Below the pieces are notes generated by a model. The model was not told the origin of the DNA. It saw only the letters and a program-made list of their open reading frames with translations, and searched no databases. A stretch of DNA of 22,176 nt, from contig JBATVL010000043.1 of assembly GCA_049671745.1 (NCBI GenBank), forward strand, positions 1-22,176. The letters run 5' to 3'. The position numbers and the translations under genes are program-made. This document shows positions 17,701 to 22,176 of this stretch, piece by piece. Numbering within the stretch: the stretch's first letter is position 1; the number at the start of each line of letters is the position of its first letter. This DNA comes from SNAP01 sp049671745 (GTDB lineage: Bacteria > Bacteroidota > Bacteroidia > Bacteroidales > Marinifilaceae).

Positions 17701-18022
17701 TTTCTTCGATTTACTAATAGAAATAGGTTTAGGTGCTCCTTATGCTTTCCATTTTATTCTTAGAGAATATCAAAGAACTGCAAAAGATTATAAGTTTAAT
17801 GAGAATGAGTTTGCTCAGGTATTTCATTCTAAATACTCAGAATTTGATTTATATGAAGAGATAAAAAATATACCTAATAATTTAATAATTTTTGCTCTTC
17901 AGCAACTTTCTGCTGATGTCTCTTTTGCTCCACAAATGGAAAATTTTACAAACCATATTGATAGAAAGGTAAGAGATGAAGCAACTATCTTATTAGAAAG
18001 ATTGAATAAGCCTATAAATTAA
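14744..18022 (+). CDS. Array paralog H: full-length two-part protein, closest to F
   Basis: 1092 residues, acidic, no signal peptide. The shared domain carries IILVDLNNKESI (9-20), CFMKSVDG (47-54), H138 in DDEHTFG and H171 in NWDDEHA. The linker (residues about 319-341) is built on a perfect 9-bp DNA repeat coding E-D-D. The long C-terminal part aligns with F almost without gaps, including GGPASLNEEEMKIFKA, ASMVYAQRGLP, EYVMAWKITYTQNHFY and the HEAT-like ending VRDEATILLERLN. The start is preceded by 90 bp, the longest gap within the array, in which no clear promoter was found. The stop lies 6 nt before the next gene, so the secreted proteins downstream are probably co-transcribed. Molecular function is unknown. 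Confidence 0.85.
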   Translation: MTNRIENDIILVDLNNKESIRTALQAFKDKVDNDELVLGSEDSYNICFMKSVDGKAERFTIADVKDMTFVKNILKLSEFECINAVEKHYYETFSNAVILNAALEYEDLKDDVLDLVKSILVFINESADTYDLWIDDEHTFGVDFLVAFILKYPEYTYLMSDYISYNWDDEHAPYVIYVMFELKALWGGKYDRNILKAMAYCKNTSAFLSLIDPYLCEGEKFSESGELFKFFKENPSEFDYFKQEFIQFVKDSQRAVRFSDGTSYVEFIIRSFCPELTAKQWRTEIFLDDTYENTVSDFEVDVDEVIVEDRREPIYSLDSPYEDDEEEDDEDDEDDEDDEDDWDFNLDDEAYEEFFRKGFDNGELVWAYITEGTNPEVLDTIPTDSLMQIAVTRDLKIKGRLDYFGADLDEFLTPILDRFFDEDDVTGDIFCKVNVLDITARETVLRVMDVLFRLRGNKPFDIYTTDILTTGYNICSLDIITERYQSDKIDNYLTNVIELLNPLLEKFMSRNQLDQIHKLYKKHPEKWGEILSTIKQDRMDNIDPDILAVCPGMQNVELASGSQLLSVAYICYKEGAIFPDENITALVDFFENNFWNSILKEIKTYNNYDAEDIDKKIEEIKAYCIGPVDTAPPRDIMIKLMTGGPASLNEEEMKIFKAAQEASKPRPKEEITAIMEELYVREDSAEYLGINNIELFASDEIHLLLASMVYAQRGLPMSFEKPLNRIFHLILDLTPCRTLHSVFKMFCPETVSSSADIIIMADYLDILDKLKVPLEYVMAWKITYTQNHFYKDEDMCVRIHNQILENYANLDTVDETQPRGWIAQERKEKEALKKCIQYLNIDNKDEFYKTLNDKYPNADYKKFIKEKFDKCLVKFCDSIIDRDADKPAWSLNDEEKLIYKLKSDNAFKLIHAYVFEGDSFEIIETELMPTLKEYICDELDEIIWEFDDEVKHNVLYMLGRFGHMNRICDYLRTWDENEEEIEITSDFFDLLIEIGLGAPYAFHFILREYQRTAKDYKFNENEFAQVFHSKYSEFDLYEEIKNIPNNLIIFALQQLSADVSFAPQMENFTNHIDRKVRDEATILLERLNKPIN
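15722..15766 (+). repeat. Five perfect copies of a 9-bp repeat in the acidic linker of H
   Basis: GAAGATGAT is repeated five times in frame, encoding (EDD)5 directly before W-D-F-N-L-D-D. Because the unit is a multiple of three, gain or loss of copies changes linker length without breaking the frame. F has a related but interrupted Asp/Glu stretch (about 9190-9290). Confidence 0.9.
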
Positions 18023-18028
18023 AAACGA

Positions 18029-18592
18029 ATGAAAAAAATATTGTTATTAGTACTCCTATCTTTAATATTAAAGATAGGAGTTTCACAAAATGTAGATACA
18101 ATTAATTATTTGATTCAGAAAGGTGAAGTTCTTGGTTTTAAGGTAAATGCTTCTATCTTAAATCTGAAATCTAATTCAAAGTATAAGATAATTAAGATAT
18201 CAGAAAGATTATATGATGAGATTTTAGGTGAGACTTGTACATATACTTCTTATATAGTCCGAGATAAAAAAGAAAATTTATTAAAGATTACTGAAGATAA
18301 TTGTGGTGAGAGAATAATTGCTAAGATAGCTATACTTTCTAAAAAATTTAAAACGATTAAAGGTATAGGTATTGGTTCTACTTTGGACGATTTTATAAAA
18401 GCATATCCTAATTATTCTCTTTATTGCGGTTCTATGTGTTATACATATGAACTCCAAGAAAAAGATTCTGATTTTAATTTTATTCTAGATAAAATAGGAA
18501 TTTTAGATGATAATCTATATTGTGATCCAGGTGTTCCTATTAAAAGTTCTGCTTTTAAGTCAAATACAAAGATTGTAAAGATTTTTCTTTAA
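18029..18592 (+). CDS. Small exported protein sharing a domain with the following gene
   Basis: 187 residues with a clear signal peptide (MKKILLLVLLSLILKIGVSQ), so it is periplasmic or extracellular. The mature part is mixed and beta-rich with five cysteines (CTYT, DNCG, LYCGSMC, YCDPG), suggesting disulfides. From about residue 53 it aligns with the C-terminal half of the next gene: YKIIKI, CTYTSYIVRD, LLKI, KTIKGIGIGSTLDDFIKAYPNY and the ending NTKIVKIFL. The GIxxGST..(D/E)FI..YP motif resembles small periplasmic domains of unknown function, but no named family is claimed. The 6-nt gap after paralog H suggests co-transcription and perhaps translational coupling. A perfect 30-bp palindrome lies in its signal-peptide codons. 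Confidence 0.75.
   Translation: MKKILLLVLLSLILKIGVSQNVDTINYLIQKGEVLGFKVNASILNLKSNSKYKIIKISERLYDEILGETCTYTSYIVRDKKENLLKITEDNCGERIIAKIAILSKKFKTIKGIGIGSTLDDFIKAYPNYSLYCGSMCYTYELQEKDSDFNFILDKIGILDDNLYCDPGVPIKSSAFKSNTKIVKIFL
18052..18081. repeat. Perfect 30-bp palindrome inside signal-peptide codons
   Basis: The left arm ACTCCTATCTTTAAT (18052-18066) is the exact reverse complement of the right arm (18067-18081). In mRNA it would form a 12-bp stem with a 6-nt loop starting about 23 nt after the start codon. No poly-T follows, so it is not a standard terminator. The equivalent region of the paralogous gene at 18610 keeps the right arm but not the left. Confidence 0.9.
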
Positions 18593-18609
18593 TATTTAAA
18601 TAAAAAAAA

Positions 18610-19503
18610 ATGAAAAAACTATTAATATTTACTTTGCTATTATTGTTTGCTAGAATAGGAGTAGCACAAAATGATTATGTGAAGGTAGTAAATGCATTCA
18701 TTAAAGCTGTTCAGAATTCTGATAAGGAAGCTATTGCATCCACAGTGAACTTTCCTTTTAGAATGACTGCTCCAGTTCCATATATTCAGAATAAGAATGA
18801 GTTTATTCGTCGATATAATGAAGTCTTTCCTGCTGGTCTTGTACAAAAAATCATTCGTTCACATGCCTCTAAGCATTGGGGACCTGTAGGATCGAAAGGA
18901 ATAATGTTTCTAAATGGAGATGTATGGATTGACATAGATGGTAGTTTAATGGCAGTGAACTATAAGCTACCTATTGTTAGAAATGAAAAGCCTGTTAAGA
19001 AAAAAAGTATTATTCCTAATGTAAATGTTTCATCTGAGTTTTTAATAAAAGAGGGTTGTGCCGGTAAGTTTAAACTTAGTTATGATGCTCCATCTTTATC
19101 TCCTACTAAGGAATATAAGGTTACAAAAATAAAAGAAGTAGTAAGTGAGGAAGGTTATGATTGTACTTATACCTATTATTTTGTAAATGATTATAAAGAG
19201 GATTTATTAAAGATATCTGCAGAGAAAAAAGAAATTATAGTTCTTTCAGGTAAGTATAAAACGTCTAAAGGAATATGTGTTGGTTCTACTATAGAAGAAT
19301 TTATTAATGTATATCCTGATTATAAAATTTGGTATACATATATTTCTGATATGTGTGTTATTCAGACTAAAACAGGCAACATTCAGTTTATTTTAAATAA
19401 AGATGATTTAAAGATAGATCCACCTTGTAATGGTGAGATTGATTATCTTAAGAAGTTAGATTTTGAAGCTAATTCTAAGATTATAAGAGTTAGAATTTTT
19501 TAG
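18610..19503 (+). CDS. Exported two-domain protein: NTF2-like N-terminal domain plus domain shared with the preceding gene
   Basis: 297 residues with a signal peptide (MKKLLIFTLLLLFARIGVAQ) nearly the same at its end as that of the gene 17 nt upstream. Residues about 22-125 look like a small alpha+beta NTF2/SnoaL-type domain: YVKVVNAFIKAVQNSDKEAI, then VNFPFRM, NKNEFIRRYNEVF and GIMFLNGDVWIDIDG. Residues about 160-297 are homologous to the neighbouring 187-aa protein (YKVTKIKEV, CTYTYYFVND, LLKIS, KTSKGICVGSTIEEFINVYPDY, NSKIIRVRIF). The cysteines in CTYT and in (S/D)MC are conserved between the two. Function is unknown; NTF2-like domains can be enzymes, ligand binders or immunity proteins. 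It is probably the last gene of the array transcript. Confidence 0.7.
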   Translation: MKKLLIFTLLLLFARIGVAQNDYVKVVNAFIKAVQNSDKEAIASTVNFPFRMTAPVPYIQNKNEFIRRYNEVFPAGLVQKIIRSHASKHWGPVGSKGIMFLNGDVWIDIDGSLMAVNYKLPIVRNEKPVKKKSIIPNVNVSSEFLIKEGCAGKFKLSYDAPSLSPTKEYKVTKIKEVVSEEGYDCTYTYYFVNDYKEDLLKISAEKKEIIVLSGKYKTSKGICVGSTIEEFINVYPDYKIWYTYISDMCVIQTKTGNIQFILNKDDLKIDPPCNGEIDYLKKLDFEANSKIIRVRIF

Positions 19504-19529
19504 TACTGAATATTACTAAATTATATGTG

Positions 19530-19568
19530 TCCCTCTATTTCCTTTTAAGGTGATAGGGGGATTCTCTT
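19530..19568 (+). terminator. Likely terminator closing the array / secreted-protein unit
   Basis: TCCCTCTAT (19530-19538) pairs with ATAGGGGGA (19553-19561), nine pairs with one G-T wobble, and CCTT/AAGG can pair inside the loop. A moderately T-rich tail (TTCTCTTT) follows. It starts 26 bp after the stop of the previous gene. Confidence 0.65.
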
Positions 19569-19683
19569 TATTTAAAGGACTTGTGGAATATATTTTAAAT
19601 ATTAGAGTGTTGTTCGCTTTTCATTTCTAAATTTAAATCATGAATTTTTTTGCTTAAAACCTTGGATAATGCACAAATGTTCA

Positions 19684-19701
19684 TTAAGATTGTAATCTTA
19701 A
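19684..19701. promoter_or_regulatory. Inverted repeat upstream of the NifX/MinD operon
   Basis: TTAAGATT-GT-AATCTTAA is a perfect 8-bp inverted repeat with a 2-nt centre, 20 bp before the ATG at 19722. Its size and place suit a dimeric regulator binding site or a small leader hairpin. No convincing TAnnTTTG promoter box was found nearby. Confidence 0.45.
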
Positions 19702-19721
19702 ATAATAAAAAGATTAGAATT

Positions 19722-20060
19722 ATGAAGAAATTATTTGCATTACCAACTAAAGCAGGACAGTTATGTCAACATTTCGGTCACTGTGAGAAATTTGCTATCA
19801 TTGAAACAGAGGATGGTGAATTTGTAAACGAAGAGATGCTTACTCCACCAGTTCATGAACCAGGTTTATATCCTCGTTTTTTAGCAGAAAAAGGAATAAA
19901 TGTAATTATAGCAGGTGGAATGGGACAGAAGGCTCAGGATTTATTCAAACAAAACAATATAGAAGCACATTACGGTGTTGAAGCTGATTCTCCTAAAAAT
20001 CTTGTTAATAAATATCTTGCTGATAGCCTTCAAACAGGTGCAAATCTTTGTGATCACTAG
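19722..20060 (+). CDS. NifX / MTH1175-type (dinitrogenase Fe-Mo cofactor biosynthesis family) protein
   Basis: 112 residues from the ATG at 19722. An upstream in-frame start at 19650 would add 24 lysine/isoleucine-rich residues without family likeness, so it is rejected. The fold family (Pfam Nitro_FeMo-Co) is indicated by MKKLFALPTKAG at the start, CQHFGHCEKF with C15 and C21, the glycine-rich VIIAGGMGQKA and the C-terminal GANLCDH typical of the MTH1175/orange-protein branch. Relatives bind metal-sulfur clusters or cofactors without covalent links. No nitrogenase genes are present here, so a role in nitrogen fixation is not implied. It is first in a four-gene unit, 3 bp before the first ATPase. 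Confidence 0.85.
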   Translation: MKKLFALPTKAGQLCQHFGHCEKFAIIETEDGEFVNEEMLTPPVHEPGLYPRFLAEKGINVIIAGGMGQKAQDLFKQNNIEAHYGVEADSPKNLVNKYLADSLQTGANLCDH

Positions 20061-20063
20061 AAT

Positions 20064-20927
20064 ATGAAGATTGCAATTGCAAGTGGAAAGGGAGGAACGG
20101 GTAAAACTACTCTGTCTACCAACTTAGCTTCTTATTTGGCTGAAAAGCAAGAAGTTGTATTGGCGGATCTTGATGTAGAAGAACCTAATTCTTCTTTTTT
20201 TCTAAATACTGAATTAGTATGTAGTGAGGATAAGTTTATTATGACTCCTAAGTGGGATTCGCAAAAGTGTAACGCTTGTGGAGAGTGTAGAACGAATTGT
20301 AATTTTAACGCTATAGTGAGTCTTGGCAAAGAGATAATGTTGTTTCCTGAGTTATGTCATTCTTGCTATGCTTGTTCTGACTTATGTTCTCAGAATGCTT
20401 TACCAATGATACCTAGGAAGATGGGTAGACTTACTCATTCATCATTAGGAAATTTATCTTTTGTAGAGGGGCGATTAGATATTGGTCAAGTGCAAGCCGT
20501 TTCTCTTATTTCGCAAACTATAAGTTATTTAGACGAGAATTTTTCTAAAGACACAATAATAATTCTTGATTCGCCTCCTGGTACTTCTTGTCCAGTAATG
20601 GAGGTTGCTAAAAATGTAGATTATATTATTCTTATTAGTGAACCAACCCCCTTTGGTATGTCAGATCTTAAATTGGCTGCTCGCACAATGCAACTCTTAA
20701 ATAAAGATTTTGGACTTGTGATTAATCGTTACGAGAATGATTCTGAAGAAATTTTAGAATTGTGTAAAGAGGAAAATATAGAGATAATTGCTAAGATTCC
20801 AAATGATAGAAAGATAGCTGAACTTTATTCAAAAGGAAAACTGATATATACAGAGCATGATGCTTTTAGAGAACAATTGGATGTAATCTACAATAAGATT
20901 TTATATAAGAAAGGAGTTTGTAGATGA
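20064..20927 (+). CDS. MinD/ParA-like P-loop ATPase with inserted 2[4Fe-4S] ferredoxin domain (first)
   Basis: 287 residues. A deviant Walker A motif GKGGTGKT at 8-15 and the switch DLDVEEPN (35-42) place it in the MinD/Mrp group, and ILDSPPGTSCPV is the Walker B region. Between them lies a bacterial ferredoxin insert with two complete C-x2-C-x2-C-x3-C sets (C69, C72, C75, C79 and C98, C101, C104, C108), expected to hold two [4Fe-4S] clusters. Such proteins always come in pairs beside NifX-type proteins; in Desulfovibrio they belong to the ORP complex. The likely role is ATP-driven handling or assembly of a metal-sulfur cofactor in the cytoplasm, an inference from the family. It overlaps the next gene by 4 bp (ATGA). 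Confidence 0.9.
   Translation: MKIAIASGKGGTGKTTLSTNLASYLAEKQEVVLADLDVEEPNSSFFLNTELVCSEDKFIMTPKWDSQKCNACGECRTNCNFNAIVSLGKEIMLFPELCHSCYACSDLCSQNALPMIPRKMGRLTHSSLGNLSFVEGRLDIGQVQAVSLISQTISYLDENFSKDTIIILDSPPGTSCPVMEVAKNVDYIILISEPTPFGMSDLKLAARTMQLLNKDFGLVINRYENDSEEILELCKEENIEIIAKIPNDRKIAELYSKGKLIYTEHDAFREQLDVIYNKILYKKGVCR
20911..20916 (+). promoter_or_regulatory. Shine-Dalgarno site for the second ATPase gene
   Basis: AAGGAG sits 7 nt before the ATG at 20924, inside the end of the previous gene. A clear Shine-Dalgarno is uncommon in this window and fits translation re-initiation at the overlapping ATGA. Confidence 0.65.
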
Positions 20928-21790
20928 AAGAGATAGTTATTCTGTCTGGAAAGGGTGGAACTGGTAAAACTTCTATTGCAGCCTCTTTTGCCTACTTGGC
21001 TAAGAATGATTTAGTATTGGCAGATTGTGATGTTGATGCCGCCAATATGCATATAATTTTAGATGCCGATTTTGGGCAAAGCACTGATTTCTATTCTGGT
21101 AAATTAGCTGTTGTAGATAGTGATAAATGCATAGAATGTGGAAAGTGCCTAGAGGCTTGTCATTTTAATGCTATTTCTCAAAATTTTACTGTAAATCCTT
21201 TAGATTGTGAAGGATGTGGATATTGTCAGAAAGTTTGTCCTTCAGATGCTATATCTTTCAAGGATTGTCTAACAGGTCAGTGGTTCTTGTCTAAGACACG
21301 TATGAATAGTGATTTAATTCATGCTAGACTCTCTATTGGAGCTGATAATTCTGGTAAGTTAGTGGCTTTAGTAAAAAAGGAAGCAAGAAAACAGGCAGAA
21401 AAAAATAATGCAAGTTATATTCTTGTAGATGGCTCTCCTGGTATTGCTTGTCCAGTTATTTCTTCTCTTTCAGGAGCTGATTTTGTTGTTTTAGTTACTG
21501 AGGCTAGTCTTTCTGGTTTTAGTGATTTAAAGCGTGTATATGAGCTTGTAAGGAGTTTTAAAATTAAAGCAGCTTGTATAATAAATAAAGTAGATATAAA
21601 TTTAGAAGTGGCAGAGGAGATAAGACTTTTCTTAGATCAGCAAGGTATTGAACATCTTGCTAGTTTACCATACGACGAGAGTTTCTCTAAAGCAATGAAG
21701 ATAAATAAAACGGTTCTTGAATATGACAATTCTGATTTGAAAAAGAAAATTGAATATTCCTGGAATAAAATTAAAACATTAATAAAATGA
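20924..21790 (+). CDS. MinD/ParA-like P-loop ATPase with inserted 2[4Fe-4S] ferredoxin domain (second)
   Basis: 288 residues, paralogous to the preceding gene. Walker A GKGGTGKT is at 9-16, the switch DCDVDAANMH at 34-43, and VDGSPGIACPV is the Walker B region. The ferredoxin insert has both cysteine sets complete: C69, C72, C75, C79 (CIECGKCLEAC) and C95, C98, C101, C105 (CEGCGYCQKVC). The two ATPases probably act as a heterodimer, as their constant pairing in other genomes suggests. Overlaps of 4 bp at both ends (ATGA) indicate tight translational coupling within the operon. Confidence 0.9.
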   Translation: MKEIVILSGKGGTGKTSIAASFAYLAKNDLVLADCDVDAANMHIILDADFGQSTDFYSGKLAVVDSDKCIECGKCLEACHFNAISQNFTVNPLDCEGCGYCQKVCPSDAISFKDCLTGQWFLSKTRMNSDLIHARLSIGADNSGKLVALVKKEARKQAEKNNASYILVDGSPGIACPVISSLSGADFVVLVTEASLSGFSDLKRVYELVRSFKIKAACIINKVDINLEVAEEIRLFLDQQGIEHLASLPYDESFSKAMKINKTVLEYDNSDLKKKIEYSWNKIKTLIK

Positions 21791-22125
21791 AAATAGCATT
21801 TACAGCAAAAGGAGAAAACTGGGACTCTATATTAGATCCTCGTTTTGGAAGAACTCATTTTATAGTACTTTATGATGAGGAAACAGAAAATTTGACTTCA
21901 TATGATAATAGAAAAATTGAAGGTGTAGAGCATGGGGCAGGTCCTCAAACAGCAAATCTTTTATTTGATATTAATCCCGATGTTCTTATCACTGGTAATG
22001 GCCCCGGTGGTAATGCATCTAAGGTTTTAGAAAAAGCAAAAGTAAAGATATACCTTTCTGCTTCAGATATAACATTACAAGAAGCTTATGAATTATTTAA
22101 AGAAAACAGTTTGAAGGAATTTTAA
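21787..22125 (+). CDS. Second NifX-type protein of the operon
   Basis: 112 residues of the Nitro_FeMo-Co fold. Family marks are MKIAFTAKG, LDPRFGRTHF, GVEHGAGPQTANLL and TGNGPGGNA. It lacks the cysteine motifs of the first NifX-type protein, so it belongs to the cysteine-poor DPRFGR branch and may bind a cofactor through backbone and polar contacts. It overlaps the second ATPase by 4 bp and is the last gene before a strong terminator, so it is part of the same unit. Family call firm; precise ligand unknown. Confidence 0.85.
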   Translation: MKIAFTAKGENWDSILDPRFGRTHFIVLYDEETENLTSYDNRKIEGVEHGAGPQTANLLFDINPDVLITGNGPGGNASKVLEKAKVKIYLSASDITLQEAYELFKENSLKEF

Positions 22126-22144
22126 TTTTGTTTCCTTGTTTATT

Positions 22145-22176
22145 GAGCCAGCTAGCATTAGCTGGCTCTTTTTTAT
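22145..22176 (+). terminator. Strong Rho-independent terminator after the NifX/MinD operon
   Basis: GAGCCAGCTA (22145-22154) pairs perfectly with TAGCTGGCTC (22159-22168) around the loop GCAT, followed by six T residues. It ends the four-gene unit 20 bp after the last stop. Confidence 0.95.

Larger units (their letters stand above)
3358..18022 (+). repeat. Tandem array of eight paralogous genes (A-H)
   Basis: Eight same-strand genes start with the same pattern: M-(E/D/T)-(N/D)-R or M-E-(N/D)-F, then (I/L)-V-D-L, two variable residues, and K-E-S-(L/I). They keep the same order of motifs through about 300 residues. A-E form one subgroup (IIIVDLxSKESL) and F-H another (IILVDLNNKESI). Only F, G and H carry the long C-terminal part. 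No integrase, transposase or flanking repeat suggests a mobile element, so the array probably grew by local duplication. Confidence 0.9.

Noticed and set aside
3358..18022. Array as part of a transposon, prophage or polymorphic toxin locus
   Set aside because: No transposase, integrase, phage structural gene, Rhs or secretion-system gene, nor terminal repeats, are visible in the window.
19650..19721. Earlier start for the first NifX-type protein
   Set aside because: The extra 24 residues have no family resemblance, and the leader includes the inverted repeat; the family's N-terminus starts at the ATG at 19722.
19722..22125. Nitrogen-fixation (nif) operon
   Set aside because: Only the NifX-like fold is shared; no nitrogenase structural genes, NifB or NifE/N are present, and the two ferredoxin-ATPases point to the ORP-type cassette.

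Overview
The window reads as chromosomal DNA of a low-GC member of the Bacteroidetes, most likely Bacteroidales or a close marine/gut relative. This rests on very AT-rich codon use, A-rich leaders that mostly lack a Shine-Dalgarno sequence, a promoter with the phylum's TTTG / TAnnTTTG boxes, and secreted proteins of familiar Bacteroidetes types. All convincing genes lie on the + strand. No tRNA, rRNA, transposase or CRISPR array was seen.

Left edge (1-2701): the 3' part of an S41-family peptidase gene, then a secreted serine hydrolase of the beta-lactamase class C / penicillin-binding-protein fold. Each is closed by a very similar hairpin terminator. About 650 bp without a gene follows (2702-3357). 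It holds two families of short direct repeats and a good Bacteroidetes promoter just ahead of the next gene.

Centre (3358-18022): eight head-to-tail copies of one unrecognised gene family, called A to H here. All share an N-terminal domain of about 310 residues with an opening VDL..KES motif, an H-x-F-G motif and a W-D-x-E-H motif. A to E are short (364, 302, 310, 184 and 337 aa). F, G and H (1093, 1043 and 1092 aa) carry the same domain, a variable Asp/Glu-rich linker and about 740 further helical residues whose end looks HEAT-like. A is a long copy collapsed by deletions and a frame change, B and C are a recent tandem duplication, D is cut off, and G carries in-frame deletions. The proteins are acidic, have no signal peptide and are presumably cytosolic. 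The array looks like a rapidly duplicating and decaying multigene system of unknown function, and it is the most interesting content of the window.

Two small exported proteins (18029-19503) follow the array at gaps of 6 and 17 nt and share a C-terminal domain with each other. The first has a perfect 30-bp palindrome inside its signal-peptide codons. A hairpin at 19530-19561 probably ends this unit, so one transcript of about 16 kb from the promoter near 3280 is possible.

Right edge (19722-22176): a compact four-gene operon coding for a NifX/MTH1175-type protein, two MinD-like P-loop ATPases each with two [4Fe-4S] motifs, and a second NifX-type protein. It is closed by a perfect terminator. 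The layout resembles the ORP (orange protein) cassettes known from anaerobes and suggests metal-sulfur cluster handling in an anaerobic organism.
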